From: Lachnospiraceae bacterium
GTDB taxonomy: Bacteria > Bacillota > Clostridia > Lachnospirales > Lachnospiraceae
NCBI GenBank assembly: GCA_910575075.1
Contig: CAJTCY010000018.1
Span: forward strand, 49,359 to 113,358
Direction of reading: 5' to 3'
DNA: 64,000 nt
The position numbers and the translations under genes were made by a program. The stretch's first letter is position 1. The number at the start of each line of letters is the position of its first letter. The notes under the pieces were generated by a model. The model was not told the origin of the DNA. It did not search any database and worked only from the letters and a program-made list of their open reading frames with translations. Below, piece by piece: positions 36,930-46,920 of the stretch.

Positions 36930-39900
36930 ATGCCAGAAGCAATGAATAAAGAGAAGTACCAGCCAATTACATTTGATGCGATCAAAATTGGCCTGGCGTC
37001 ACCAGAGAAGATCCGTGAATGGTCCAGAGGCGAGGTAAAGAAGCCGGAGACCATTAATTATAGAACCCTGAAACCGGAAAAAGACGGTCTGTTTTGTGAG
37101 AAAATTTTCGGGCCCAGCAAAGACTGGGAGTGTCATTGCGGGAAATACAAGAAAATTCGCTATAAAGGCGTTGTCTGTGACCGCTGCGGCGTGGAAATTA
37201 CCAAGGCAAGTGTACGGCGGGAGCGCATGGGGCATATTGAGCTTGCGGCTCCAGTATCTCATATCTGGTATTTTAAAGGAATTCCCAGCCGTATGGGACT
37301 GATTCTGGACCTGTCACCCAGGACATTGGAAAAAGTGCTGTATTTTGCTTCTTATATTGTATTGGATAAAGGAGGCAGCGACCTGCAGTACAAACAGGTA
37401 TTATCAGAATCAGAGTATCAGGAAGCAAGAGAGAAATTTGGAAATGATTTTCGGGTAGGAATGGGAGCAGAATCTATAAAGGAGCTGCTGGAGGCCATTG
37501 ACCTGGAAAAAGATGCAGTAGAGTTAAAGACAGCGCTGCGGGATGCAACTGGCCAGAAACGTGCCCGTATCATCAAACGCCTGGAGGTAGTGGAGGCATT
37601 CCGCGGTTCTGGAAATAAACCCGAATGGATGATTATGGATGTGATTCCGGTAATTCCGCCGGATCTGCGTCCTATGGTTCAGCTGGATGGCGGGCGTTTT
37701 GCCACTTCCGACTTAAACGATCTTTACCGCCGGATTATTAACCGAAATAATCGTCTGCGCCGCCTTCTGGAGTTAGGCGCGCCGGATATTATTGTAAGAA
37801 ATGAAAAGAGGATGCTGCAGGAGGCCGTGGACGCCTTGATAGATAACGGTCGAAGAGGACGACCTGTAACCGGGCCCGGCAACCGTGCGCTGAAATCGTT
37901 GTCTGACATGCTGAAAGGTAAGTCCGGCCGTTTCCGTCAGAACCTGCTGGGCAAGCGTGTAGACTATTCTGGCCGTTCCGTTATCGTGGTAGGGCCGGAA
38001 CTGAAGATTTATCAGTGCGGTCTTCCGAAAGAGATGGCAATTGAACTGTTTAAGCCGTTTGTAATGAAGGAACTGGTTTGTAATGGTACTGCGCATAATA
38101 TAAAGAGTGCCAAAAAGATGGTAGAACGCCTTCAGTCAGAGGTATGGGATGTATTAGAGGAAGTCATTAAGGAACATCCGGTTATGCTGAATCGTGCGCC
38201 TACCCTGCACAGGCTTGGAATTCAGGCATTTGAGCCGATTTTGGTAGAGGGTAAAGCCATTAAGCTTCATCCTCTGGTATGTACAGCTTTTAACGCAGAC
38301 TTCGACGGCGATCAGATGGCGGTGCATTTGCCATTGTCTGTGGAAGCCCAGTCTGAATGCCGATTTTTACTGCTGTCCCCCAATAACTTGCTGAAACCAT
38401 CAGATGGCGGTCCGGTGGCGGTTCCTTCTCAGGACATGGTGCTGGGTATCTATTATCTGACACAGGAACGGGCAGGGGCTCTCGGCGAAGGAAAGTTCTT
38501 TAAAAATGTAAATGAGGCTATTTTAGCATATGAAAATGATGCCTTGACCCTGCATTCCAGAATTACAGCACGTATGAGCCGTATGATGCCGGACGGCGAG
38601 GTAATTACCGGAAATGTGGAATCTACACTGGGACGATTTATTTTTAACGAGATTCTGCCTCAGGATCTGGGATTTGTAGACCGCAGCAAACCAGAGGACC
38701 GCTTAAAGCTGGAAGTAGATTTCCATGTGGGCAAAAAAGGGTTAAAACAGATTTTGGAGAAAGTTATCAATATCCATGGAGCAACCAAAACGGCAGAGGT
38801 ACTGGATGATATTAAATCCATGGGGTATAAATATTCTACCCGTGCGGCGATGACGGTATCTATTTCAGATATGACTGTGCCTGCAAAGAAGCCGGAGCTG
38901 ATTAAACATGCACAGGATACCGTGGATAAAATTACAAGAAACTACAAGCGCGGCCTGATTACAGAAGAAGAAAGATACAAAGAAGTTGTTGAGACCTGGA
39001 AAGAGACGGACGATATACTGACACATGAGCTGCTCAGCGGCCTGGATAAATACAATAATATTTATATGATGGCGGATTCCGGAGCCCGTGGTTCTGACAA
39101 ACAGATTAAACAGCTTGCAGGTATGCGTGGATTGATGGCTGATACAACAGGGCGTACCATTGAGTTGCCTATTAAGTCAAATTTCCGTGAAGGTCTGGAC
39201 GTGTTGGAATATTTCATGTCTGCACATGGAGCGCGGAAAGGTCTTTCTGATACGGCGCTGCGGACGGCGGACTCAGGATATCTGACCAGGCGTCTGGTTG
39301 ATGTGTCTCAGGAGCTGATTATCCGTGACATTGACTGCTGTGAGGGAAAACCGGCCCCAGGTATGTATGTGAAGGCATTTATGGATGGAAAAGAAGAGAT
39401 TGAGAGCCTGGAAGAACGGATTACCGGTCGTTTCTCCTGTGAAACGATCTGCGATGCAGAAGGTAACGTTCTTGTAAAGGCAAACCATATGATTACTCCC
39501 AGGCGTGCGGCGCTTGTCATGAGCAAAGGCGTGAATGCGAAGGGAGAACCCCTGAACAGAGTAAAGATCCGTACGGTTCTGACCTGCCGTTCCCACAATG
39601 GAATCTGTGCAAAGTGCTATGGCGCCAATATGGCAACCGGGCAGGCAGTACAGGTGGGTGAGTCTGTAGGCATTATTGCGGCACAGTCAATCGGTGAACC
39701 TGGTACTCAGCTTACTATGCGTACCTTCCATACAGGCGGTGTTGCAGGTAACGATATTACACAGGGTCTTCCCCGTGTGGAAGAGCTTTTTGAGGCGCGT
39801 AAGCCGAAAGGTTTGGCGATTATCACAGAGTTTGCAGGTATTGCTACCATTAAAGACAGCAAGAAGAAGCGTGAGATTATCGTAACCAACGAGGAGACGG

Positions 39901-40613
39901 GAGAGAGCAAGGCATATCTGATTCCTTATGGTTCCCGTATTAAGATTATGGACGGTGCCGTATTGGAGGCTGGTGATGAGCTGACAGAAGGAAGTGTCAA
40001 TCCGCATGATATTTTGAAAATTAAAGGTGTCCGCGCCGTACAGGACTACATGATTCAGGAAGTACAGCGTGTATACCGTCTGCAGGGTGTGGAAATCAAT
40101 GATAAGCATATTGAAGTGATTGTGCGGCAGATGCTGAAAAAAATCCGCATTGAAAATAATGGTGATTCTGAGTTTCTCCCAGGGACCTTGGTAGATATTC
40201 TGGATTATGAGGATACAAATGAAAGGCTGGAAGAGGAAGGAAAAGAACTGGCAGAGGGCAAACAGGTAATGCTGGGTATTACCAAGGCCTCCCTTGCAAC
40301 AAATTCTTTCCTGTCAGCAGCATCTTTCCAGGAAACCACCAAAGTACTTACGGAGGCGGCAATCAAGGGTAAGGTTGACCCATTGATTGGTTTGAAGGAA
40401 AATGTATTGATTGGTAAGCTGATTCCTGCCGGAACAGGTATGAAACGTTATAACAGCATCAAATTGTCTACGGATGTAAATGAGGCAGATGACATTTATT
40501 TTGAAGAAGAAATGCTGGATTTCAGTTATAAGCCAGAACAAGAGGAAATAGCAGAAGAGACAGAGAATGCAAAAGAGATATCTCTTGCAGAGGAAGAACT
40601 TGTTACAGAATAG
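36930..40613 (+). CDS. rpoC: RNA polymerase beta' subunit
   Basis: This 1227-residue beta' subunit has the N-terminal zinc ribbon (CHCGKYKK and CDRCG around residues 68-90), the catalytic metal loop NADFDGD near 450 and the trigger loop region ([13 protein letters not shown]). A second zinc site [13 protein letters not shown] lies near 887-899. AGGGAGAA precedes the ATG. It is the last gene of the rpoBC unit and is followed by a terminator. Confidence 0.98.
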   Translation: MPEAMNKEKYQPITFDAIKIGLASPEKIREWSRGEVKKPETINYRTLKPEKDGLFCEKIFGPSKDWECHCGKYKKIRYKGVVCDRCGVEITKASVRRERMGHIELAAPVSHIWYFKGIPSRMGLILDLSPRTLEKVLYFASYIVLDKGGSDLQYKQVLSESEYQEAREKFGNDFRVGMGAESIKELLEAIDLEKDAVELKTALRDATGQKRARIIKRLEVVEAFRGSGNKPEWMIMDVIPVIPPDLRPMVQLDGGRFATSDLNDLYRRIINRNNRLRRLLELGAPDIIVRNEKRMLQEAVDALIDNGRRGRPVTGPGNRALKSLSDMLKGKSGRFRQNLLGKRVDYSGRSVIVVGPELKIYQCGLPKEMAIELFKPFVMKELVCNGTAHNIKSAKKMVERLQSEVWDVLEEVIKEHPVMLNRAPTLHRLGIQAFEPILVEGKAIKLHPLVCTAFNADFDGDQMAVHLPLSVEAQSECRFLLLSPNNLLKPSDGGPVAVPSQDMVLGIYYLTQERAGALGEGKFFKNVNEAILAYENDALTLHSRITARMSRMMPDGEVITGNVESTLGRFIFNEILPQDLGFVDRSKPEDRLKLEVDFHVGKKGLKQILEKVINIHGATKTAEVLDDIKSMGYKYSTRAAMTVSISDMTVPAKKPELIKHAQDTVDKITRNYKRGLITEEERYKEVVETWKETDDILTHELLSGLDKYNNIYMMADSGARGSDKQIKQLAGMRGLMADTTGRTIELPIKSNFREGLDVLEYFMSAHGARKGLSDTALRTADSGYLTRRLVDVSQELIIRDIDCCEGKPAPGMYVKAFMDGKEEIESLEERITGRFSCETICDAEGNVLVKANHMITPRRAALVMSKGVNAKGEPLNRVKIRTVLTCRSHNGICAKCYGANMATGQAVQVGESVGIIAAQSIGEPGTQLTMRTFHTGGVAGNDITQGLPRVEELFEARKPKGLAIITEFAGIATIKDSKKKREIIVTNEETGESKAYLIPYGSRIKIMDGAVLEAGDELTEGSVNPHDILKIKGVRAVQDYMIQEVQRVYRLQGVEINDKHIEVIVRQMLKKIRIENNGDSEFLPGTLVDILDYEDTNERLEEEGKELAEGKQVMLGITKASLATNSFLSAASFQETTKVLTEAAIKGKVDPLIGLKENVLIGKLIPAGTGMKRYNSIKLSTDVNEADDIYFEEEMLDFSYKPEQEEIAEETENAKEISLAEEELVTE

Positions 40614-40637
40614 AGAGAATACAGCGAAAACTACTTT

Positions 40638-40685
40638 CCCCCTGGAATGCTTGGGAAACAGGCATTTTCAGGGGGAGGTTTTATT
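40638..40685 (+). terminator. rpoC terminator
   Basis: Arms CCCCCTG (40638-40644) and CAGGGGG (40669-40675) with inner AATGC/GCATT pairing are followed by AGGTTTTATT. The remaining gap to 40882 has no gene; a TATGATATAATATGATATAA stretch at 40828-40852 may hold the -10 of the next gene. Confidence 0.75.
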
Positions 40686-40882
40686 ATGGGGATTATTTTG
40701 CGGCATCCAGCCTGGAACAGCCAGTAAAAGACCTTTTAGCGTTATGAACTGTGCAACTATGGTCAAATGCATGTATTGTTTCCAAAAAAGTATAATAATT
40801 TGCAAAACTGGATGTCGACTTTTTATGTTATATGATATAATATGATATAAATAATCATAAATTAAGGTTAAGGAGGATGGAC

Positions 40883-42220
40883 ATGGCGAATCAGTTGGTT
40901 TGGCAGGACAGATATAATATTGGTGTTGATATTATTGATAAGGAGCACAAAAAACTTTTTAGTATCCTGAACAAGCTTTTTACATATAAGAAAGAGGCAG
41001 GAAAGAGCCAATGGGTCTGTCAGGAAGGAATTAAATATTTCAAGGACCATGCAATGAACCATTTTATAGAGGAAGAGGCTTATATGGCGTCGATTGAATA
41101 TTCAGGGTTCGAAACGCACAGAAGCCTTCATGACAATTTCCGGAAGGTAACACTTCCAGCACTTGAGAGAGAACTTGAAAGAGAAGAGTATTCAGAGGAC
41201 GCTATCAATCATTTTCTGGGAGTGTGCGCAGGCTGGCTTATTGGGCACACATTGATAGAAGACCATGCGATTACAGGAGAATCTGTCAGTAAGTGGACAA
41301 ATCTTTTGCCTGAGGAAGAGCAGTCAGCTATGCGGAAGGTTATCATTGACCTTGTATATGATTTATTCCAGCTGAAAGCAAGGGTAATCAGCAAGAGTTA
41401 CGGTGGAGAGAAGTTTGGCGACGGTATCTACTACCGTCTTGCCTATGCTACTCAAGAGGGTGATAAATGGGAGATTATTTTTGCCTTTGAAGAGAAACTG
41501 CTGATCAATACAATGGGAAATATATTGGGTACTAAGTCTGATTCAATGAACGATATGTTGTTGAATGCTGTAAGATATACGGCGCGTCAATTTGTGGAGC
41601 GTATCAAAGAACATTTTTCATCGGCGGATATGTATGAAATGAAGGAAGAAAATCTGCTGAGTTATGAACAGTTACAAAAAATATTCAGAAGAGAGCGTCC
41701 ACAGTCCAGTTTGCTGTTTGACACAGGGGCCGGATATTTTGCTTTCTGTGTGATGGCGCCCCATTTGCTGGAAAGCGGAATGGGAACTTTTATAAAGGCA
41801 GACAATGCCATGAGGGAAGTAAAAAAATATGTAAAGAAGAGTGAAATAAGCGATAAAAAGAAGATTCTTGTCGTAGATGATTCTCTGGTTGTACAGCAGT
41901 CTATGAAGGATCTTCTGGGGAATGATTATGAAATAACAGTGGCACAATCAGGGTTGTCTGCGATCAGATGTATTACATTAGACAGGCCCAATCTGGTTCT
42001 GCTTGACTACGAAATGCCAGTCTGCAACGGCAGCCAGGTATTGGAGATGATTCGGGCTGAGCAGGATTTTGCGGATATTCCAGTTATTTTTCTCACAGGA
42101 AGAGCCGATAGTGAAAGCGTGAAAAAAGTGTTGTCTTTAAAGCCGGCAGGCTATCTGATCAAAAGCCTTAAGCCAGAAGAAATTAAGAGCAATATTGATG
42201 ATTTTTTTAAAAAGCATTAG
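40883..42220 (+). CDS. Bacteriohemerythrin / CheX-like / response regulator fusion
   Basis: This 445-residue three-part protein starts with a hemerythrin domain whose di-iron ligands are all visible: H22, H60, E64, H79, H83, H122 and D127. A middle part (about 145-305) resembles CheX/CheC-type domains (IIFAFEEKLLINTMGNILG). The C-terminal third is a receiver domain (KKILVVDDS; phospho-acceptor in LVLLDYEMP; IFLTGRAD; KPAGYLIK). It is likely an oxygen- or iron-sensing signal protein, possibly linked to taxis. ATG 40883 lies 6 nt after AAGGAGG; the ATG at 40877 abuts the SD. The middle assignment is inference. Confidence 0.85.
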   Translation: MANQLVWQDRYNIGVDIIDKEHKKLFSILNKLFTYKKEAGKSQWVCQEGIKYFKDHAMNHFIEEEAYMASIEYSGFETHRSLHDNFRKVTLPALERELEREEYSEDAINHFLGVCAGWLIGHTLIEDHAITGESVSKWTNLLPEEEQSAMRKVIIDLVYDLFQLKARVISKSYGGEKFGDGIYYRLAYATQEGDKWEIIFAFEEKLLINTMGNILGTKSDSMNDMLLNAVRYTARQFVERIKEHFSSADMYEMKEENLLSYEQLQKIFRRERPQSSLLFDTGAGYFAFCVMAPHLLESGMGTFIKADNAMREVKKYVKKSEISDKKKILVVDDSLVVQQSMKDLLGNDYEITVAQSGLSAIRCITLDRPNLVLLDYEMPVCNGSQVLEMIRAEQDFADIPVIFLTGRADSESVKKVLSLKPAGYLIKSLKPEEIKSNIDDFFKKH

Positions 42221-42276
42221 GAGGTCAGAAGGGGCACACCAACCTTAGAAACAGATATAAGATTGACAATTTGCAG

Positions 42277-42331
42277 AAACAGGCTGCAGCACCAGTTACT
42301 AAAATATTGCAGGTGCTGCAGCCTGTTTTTG
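42277..42331 (+). terminator. Strong terminator
   Basis: A perfect 17-bp stem starting AAACAGGCTGCAG at 42277 and ending CTGCAGCCTGTTT at 42328 is followed by TTTG. It ends the hemerythrin-fusion transcript. Confidence 0.88.
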
Positions 42332-42374
42332 TTTATATTAGATAGGAGAAAAATTCTTTAATTATGATGAAAGA

Positions 42375-42403
42375 TTGACATTTGGCTGTTTCTCTGTTAT
42401 GAT
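42375..42403 (+). promoter_or_regulatory. Promoter of the DEAD-box helicase gene
   Basis: TTGACA (42375-42380) and TATGAT (42398-42403) with 17 nt spacing lie 39 nt before the start codon, an almost consensus sigma-A promoter. Confidence 0.8.
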
Positions 42404-42441
42404 TAGCAACAGGCTTAAAATCAGGCAATGAAAGGAAATAT

Positions 42442-44034
42442 ATGGAGACAGTAAGATTTGACGAACTAAATTTATATCCAAAGATACTGAGAGGCATTCA
42501 GGAAATGGGGTTTGAGGAGGCTACGCCCATTCAGAGCAAAGCAATTCCAGTCGTAATGGAAGGCGTGGATGTAATTGGACAGGCACAGACAGGTACTGGT
42601 AAGACAGCCGCATTTGGAATACCTTTATTAATGAAGACAGATCCTCATAATAAGAAGACACAGGCGATTGTACTTTGTCCTACCAGAGAACTGGCAATTC
42701 AGGTGGCAGAGGAAATCCGCAGTTTGGCAAAATATATGCACGGAATTAAAGTGCTTCCTGTATATGGCGGACAGGATATTGTAAAACAGATCCGATCTCT
42801 GAAAGGAGGCGCCCAAATTATTATTGGAACGCCAGGGCGTGTGATGGATCATTTGAGAAGAAAAACTATTCGCTGTGATTATGTCAATACCATCGTATTG
42901 GACGAGGCTGATGAAATGCTGAATATGGGATTTCGTGAAGACATTGAGACAGTCCTGGAATATATACCCGAAGAACGGCAGACAGTATTGTTTTCAGCTA
43001 CTATGCCGAAACCGATTTTAGAAATTACCAGAAAATATCAGAAAGATGCTGTCAATATTAAAGTTGTAAAAAAGGAATTGACAGTGCCTAATATTGAGCA
43101 GTATTACTATGATGTGAAGCGCAAGGATAAGGTGGAGGTCCTAAGCCGTCTTCTGGACGTGTATGATCCCAAACTTTCTTTAGTATTCTGTAATACAAAG
43201 AGAATGGTGGATGAACTTACCAGTGCGCTTCAGGGCAGAGGGTATTTTGCGGAAGGACTTCATGGAGACATGAAACAGGCCCATCGTGACCGGGTAATGA
43301 ATAAATTCCGCAATGGCAAGGCGGAAATTCTGGTCGCAACAGATGTAGCGGCAAGAGGTATTGATGTGGACGACGTGGAGGCAGTATTTAATTTTGATCT
43401 GCCCCAGGATGATGAATATTATGTACACAGGATTGGAAGAACCGGGCGTGCTGGAAGAACCGGACGTTCCTTTACATTTGTAAAGGGCAAGGAAGTATAT
43501 AAATTAAAGGATATTCAGCGCTATTGCAAGACCAAAATACTTGCTCAGAAAATTCCCAGCATAGAAGATGTCGCTCAGGTGAAACTGGAAAAAATCATGG
43601 ATCATATAGGAACAGTGATTGAGGAAGAAGACCTTACAGCAATGGTGAATATGATTGAGCAGCAGGTGAATGAATCTGACTATACTGCTATGGATATTGC
43701 GGCAGCATTTCTCAAGCTTGCATTGGGTGGAAGCGAAGAGGGGCAGAGAGCTGCTATGGAAGGATTTGAATTCGGTGATACTGGTGCAGAAGAGGGGATG
43801 GTACGTTTATTTATCAATATAGGAAAAAAACAGCATGTGAAGCCTGGGGATATCCTGGGAGCAATTGCTGGAGAAACTGGAATGCCAGGGGATCTTGTAG
43901 GCGCTATTGACATGTATGACAAATATACGTTTGTGGAAGTGCCCAGAGAATATGGAAAAGAGGTGCTTTTGGCAATGACCAGCGCCAAAATTAAGGGAAA
44001 GAGTATCAATATAGAGCCAGCAAATCAAAAATAG
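42442..44034 (+). CDS. DEAD-box RNA helicase with DbpA-type RNA-binding domain
   Basis: This 530-residue helicase has the motifs in order: AQTGTGKTA (I), PTRELAIQV (Ia), GTPGR (Ib), DEAD (II), SATMP (III), ARGID (V) and HRIGRTGRAGR (VI). The last ~75 residues (VRLFINIGKKQHVKPGDILG onward) form a DbpA-like RNA-binding domain. It probably unwinds rRNA or mRNA structures during ribosome assembly or in the cold, like CshA/DeaD/DbpA proteins. AAAGGAAA precedes the ATG. Assignment to one named subfamily is not made. Confidence 0.93.
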   Translation: METVRFDELNLYPKILRGIQEMGFEEATPIQSKAIPVVMEGVDVIGQAQTGTGKTAAFGIPLLMKTDPHNKKTQAIVLCPTRELAIQVAEEIRSLAKYMHGIKVLPVYGGQDIVKQIRSLKGGAQIIIGTPGRVMDHLRRKTIRCDYVNTIVLDEADEMLNMGFREDIETVLEYIPEERQTVLFSATMPKPILEITRKYQKDAVNIKVVKKELTVPNIEQYYYDVKRKDKVEVLSRLLDVYDPKLSLVFCNTKRMVDELTSALQGRGYFAEGLHGDMKQAHRDRVMNKFRNGKAEILVATDVAARGIDVDDVEAVFNFDLPQDDEYYVHRIGRTGRAGRTGRSFTFVKGKEVYKLKDIQRYCKTKILAQKIPSIEDVAQVKLEKIMDHIGTVIEEEDLTAMVNMIEQQVNESDYTAMDIAAAFLKLALGGSEEGQRAAMEGFEFGDTGAEEGMVRLFINIGKKQHVKPGDILGAIAGETGMPGDLVGAIDMYDKYTFVEVPREYGKEVLLAMTSAKIKGKSINIEPANQK

Positions 44035-44123
44035 CCGCGTTAAGCGCTCAGCAATATATGTATATTTAGCAGTTGCTGCAAAGACCGAATATCTTGCCGT
44101 TCTGCAGTAAATATGAAATTTTA

Positions 44124-44158
44124 TGCCCCGTCAGCTTTGCTGCGGGGTATTTTTTTCT
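44124..44158 (+). terminator. Terminator after the helicase gene
   Basis: Nested pairing CCCCG (44126-44130)/CGGGG (44143-44147) and CAGC/GCTG is followed by a run of seven T. Confidence 0.85.
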
Positions 44159-44208
44159 TATAGGAAAGACCTTGTTACGCTAAAGCGTGAAAGAGTCTTT
44201 CCTATAAG
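44157..44208. repeat. Palindromic element, copy 1
   Basis: Perfect 14-bp arms CTTATAGGAAAGAC (44157-44170) and GTCTTTCCTATAAG (44195-44208) enclose an inner hairpin ACGCT/AGCGT (44177-44188). A degenerate relative is at 46647-46692, on the other side of the sigma/RsgI operon. Its right arm overlaps the 49-nt dispersed repeat copy B. Confidence 0.75.
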
Positions 44209-44244
44209 AAAAATAATAATTATGCGCAGTTTGCGGAGAAGAAG
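44196..44244. repeat. Dispersed 49-nt repeat, copy B
   Basis: This stretch matches 43-91 at 44 of 49 positions, differing only by transitions. It starts within the right arm of the palindromic element. The 44035-44570 gap otherwise has a promoter, a four-codon leader ORF and no larger gene. Confidence 0.65.
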
Positions 44245-44330
44245 TTGCTGCTTGGCAGCCCGCTCACGCGCGGAGAATGCGTAAAACGCATTCTTTTTTT
44301 AGAATTTTTTTAGAATTTTGAAAAAATAAC

Positions 44331-44358
44331 TTGCTATTTTTATATAAAATGATATAAT
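44331..44358 (+). promoter_or_regulatory. Promoter of the sigma/RsgI-like operon
   Basis: TTGCTA (44331-44336) and TATAAT (44353-44358) are 16 nt apart, in an AT-rich stretch. The transcript would have a leader of about 200 nt before the sigma gene. Confidence 0.55.
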
Positions 44359-44486
44359 AAAAGGATAGAACATGCGTTCATAGACGATTAGTACGTGATA
44401 TTTATATAAAATTTTTTTTTAGATGCAATAAAAAGCAGATTTCTTGCATTATCTTTATATCAGGGAAAGACAAGGAGGTGCTTTTT

Positions 44487-44501
44487 ATGAAAAGAATATA
44501 G
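44487..44501 (+). other. Possible leader mini-ORF (MKRI)
   Basis: A strong ribosome site AAGGAGGTG (44472-44480) is followed 6 nt later by ATG and only four codons (M-K-R-I-stop). A hairpin with CAGGTGA/TCGCCTG arms follows (about 44508-44541). The arrangement could be a translated leader controlling the sigma gene, or a decayed gene start. Confidence 0.35.
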
Positions 44502-44570
44502 AATAGCAGGTGATATGGTATCTTTGTAGTATCTCGCCTGTCAGACTAAAGCTGAAAGGGGTATGTCCCA

Positions 44571-45119
44571 ATGCAGGAAGACACTCCAAAGCGTAAAATT
44601 CATATTGATGTGCGGCTGATTGAACGTATTTGTCAGGGAGAACAAGATGCATTCAGAGAGTTGTATGATGTTTCATACCGAGCGCTTTATGCATTTCTGC
44701 TTTCTTATACTTTGAATACAGAGGATGCACAGGATTTAGTACAGGATACCTATATCCAGGTTTTGAAAAATTGTCATATGTATCGTGAAAAAGGAAATCC
44801 TATGGCATGGATGATGAAAATTGCCAAGAATCTATTTCTGATGAAAAGCAGGAAAGAAAGAGAAATAAATGTTAATTATGAGGATATGGAAGAGAAGTTG
44901 GGATTTGAGGATATAACCAATGTAGATGATCGAATTGCTTTAGAAAAGATGTTTGAAGTGCTTTCGACAGAAGATAGAAACCTGATTATCATGCATGACA
45001 TAAGCGGATTAAAACACAGAGAGATCGCAAAGCTGATGGATATGCCTTTAGGGACCGTGCTTGCAAGATATAACAGAGGAATCCGGAAATTACAGAAGGA
45101 ATTTGGAGAAAGTATATGA
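44571..45119 (+). CDS. ECF-type sigma factor paired with an RsgI-like anti-sigma
   Basis: This 182-residue sigma factor has region 2 (FRELYDVSYRALYAFLLSYTLNTEDAQDLVQDTYIQVLKN) and region 4 (EDRNLIIMHDISGLKHREIAKLMDMPLGTVLARYNRGIRKL). Its stop overlaps the start of the anti-sigma gene by 4 nt (ATGA), so the two are translated together. The partner indicates a signal sensed outside the cell. AAGGGGTATG precedes ATG 44571, although the spacing is not ideal. Confidence 0.88.
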   Translation: MQEDTPKRKIHIDVRLIERICQGEQDAFRELYDVSYRALYAFLLSYTLNTEDAQDLVQDTYIQVLKNCHMYREKGNPMAWMMKIAKNLFLMKSRKEREINVNYEDMEEKLGFEDITNVDDRIALEKMFEVLSTEDRNLIIMHDISGLKHREIAKLMDMPLGTVLARYNRGIRKLQKEFGESI

Positions 45120-46561
45120 AAAAGAAGGAATTGAAAAAGAGAATAGAGGATGGTTTTTCTCAGCTTGCACCAGATATGTTTGAATCAGTTATGGAAGCGG
45201 CAGAAGAGGAAAATATCGTATGGTCTCAAAAAGATTCCAAACGGCTCAGGGAGCAGGAAAGGAGAGGGATCAGACCGAGATATGCCCTGTCGTTCTGTAC
45301 ATGCCTGGCAATGATCTGTATGTGTATTTTTGGTATTTTCAGTGAAAAGCAGAACCATGTGTTTATGGTTCTGGATATCAATCCCAGTATTCAGGTTGAA
45401 GTCAATGAATTCCGTCAGGTAGAGAGCCTGAAGGGGTTGAATCAGGATGGAAAAGATGTTGTAAAAGAGTTAAAGTGGAAGAAGAGAGAGTCCGTACAGG
45501 AGCTGTTGGATGTTCTCATTCAGGACGTGGTAGAGAAATCTTATCTTCGTGACAATGAAGGTATATTAGTAACATTATCTGCATCACGCCAGGATATCTG
45601 TGAGAACCTGGAACGTACACTGGAAGAAGGGATTGACCGGAAGCTGACGGAGCTGAAGGTTTCCGGTGTAACGACAGCATTCCGTCAGACACAAAGCAGA
45701 ACGGAAAAAGAAGGGCGTAAAATGCTGGAGACGGAATTGGTCAAGTGCAGCGATCTGGATGAAGAACAGGCACAGAAGCTTTCTGTAAGAGAATTGATAC
45801 AATATTGTCAGGATTATACGTCATTAGATTTGAAACTTTCAGGAGCGTCTAATAAGGCAGAGGATACACAGATTCAGCAGAATATGAAGGAGCCGCAGAC
45901 GCAGAATGCTATATCTTCCGGTGATGGAGAGAAGAACAATCCGGAGGATAAAAAAGCAGATGAGAAAAAGCAGGAGGAGAAAAAAGCGGAAAAGAAAGAA
46001 TCGGAAGAGAAGGGACCGGAACAGGTAACAGAAGAAAATAAATCAAACAAAACAAATTCCCAGGATAATACAGGCAGTGGAAACACGGAGGTTCAGGATG
46101 GGAAAAAGAAGAAAGGGGATAACTCTTGTAAACAGGAGACTCCGAATAAGCCAGAGGAACAGGCTAAGCCAGAAGGTTCATCTAATAAGGAATCCATTAC
46201 ACAACCGGATAACTCAGAAAAACAGGAAGATGTGCCAAAATCTGATAATTCAGGGGAACAAGAGGATGTGCCCAAACCAGATAATTCCGAAGAACCCGGG
46301 GACATGGTTATCCCTGATGATTCAGAGGAACAGGAAATAGGACCGAAACCTGAAACTCCTTCTAAGCCAGAGAATCCTTCTAAGCCGGAGATTATTGAAA
46401 TTCCGAATAATCCCCCTATTACAGAGGATTTGAAGATTCAGGAGACAATACCTGATCCAGAGAAACCAGAGGTGCAAAAGGATATAATATTGCCAGAGTA
46501 CATAGAACTGTTGGAATGCTTGGAAGAGCAAACACTGCCAGATATGAAAAAGAAAAAATAA
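45116..46561 (+). CDS. RsgI-like anti-sigma factor with long disordered tail
   Basis: This 481-residue membrane protein has a cytoplasmic N-terminal part (LKKRIEDGFSQLAPDMFESV), one membrane helix at about 56-75 and an RsgI-type extracellular domain that begins VFMVLDINPSIQVEVN. From about residue 250 it is a low-complexity region of Glu, Lys, Pro and Asn, including repeated PDNSE-type units between residues 360 and 400. The C-terminus lacks the carbohydrate-binding modules known in Clostridium thermocellum RsgI proteins. The tail may span the cell wall. No cleavage site can be named. Confidence 0.85.
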   Translation: MKKKELKKRIEDGFSQLAPDMFESVMEAAEEENIVWSQKDSKRLREQERRGIRPRYALSFCTCLAMICMCIFGIFSEKQNHVFMVLDINPSIQVEVNEFRQVESLKGLNQDGKDVVKELKWKKRESVQELLDVLIQDVVEKSYLRDNEGILVTLSASRQDICENLERTLEEGIDRKLTELKVSGVTTAFRQTQSRTEKEGRKMLETELVKCSDLDEEQAQKLSVRELIQYCQDYTSLDLKLSGASNKAEDTQIQQNMKEPQTQNAISSGDGEKNNPEDKKADEKKQEEKKAEKKESEEKGPEQVTEENKSNKTNSQDNTGSGNTEVQDGKKKKGDNSCKQETPNKPEEQAKPEGSSNKESITQPDNSEKQEDVPKSDNSGEQEDVPKPDNSEEPGDMVIPDDSEEQEIGPKPETPSKPENPSKPEIIEIPNNPPITEDLKIQETIPDPEKPEVQKDIILPEYIELLECLEEQTLPDMKKKK

Positions 46562-46597
46562 AAAGTGAAGAATGATTCTATTTTTCCAGCTTATTAA

Positions 46598-46642
46598 ATG
46601 TGGGTTTGACATTGGCTTGCAATGTTAAATCCATATTTTTTT
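46598..46642 (+). terminator. Terminator of the sigma/RsgI operon
   Basis: Arms ATGTGGGTTTGACATT (46598-46613) and AATGTTAAATCCATAT (46621-46636) pair over 16 positions with G-U pairs, followed by a run of T. Confidence 0.8.
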
Positions 46643-46646
46643 ATTC

Positions 46647-46692
46647 TATAGAAAAGACATTGTTACACTAAAGCGTAAAAGTATCTTGCTAT
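46647..46692. repeat. Palindromic element, degenerate copy 2
   Basis: TATAGAAAAGAC, then TTGTTACACTAAAGCGTAAA, then CTTGCTATA correspond to the palindromic element at 44157-44208, but the arms are no longer complementary. The gap 46562-46920 contains this, the terminator and a promoter region but no gene that I can support. Confidence 0.6.
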
Positions 46693-46920
46693 AAAATAAA
46701 GAACCCTCTGGGCAGAAAGGGGATAAGATGGTGTTTGTTCCTGTATCTCAGTCGAAAAAAGTTCTGTTTATACAACTTAGAGTTGCGATATCATATGATG
46801 ATTGTTAGTATATAGATAAATCAGTAAAAGAACAGATTTATGTATTATTGTTATAAAAGATTAAAAGGAGCGCAAAAAAATTAAATTTAAATTAAAAAAA
46901 TACAGGGCAAGGAGGAAAGA

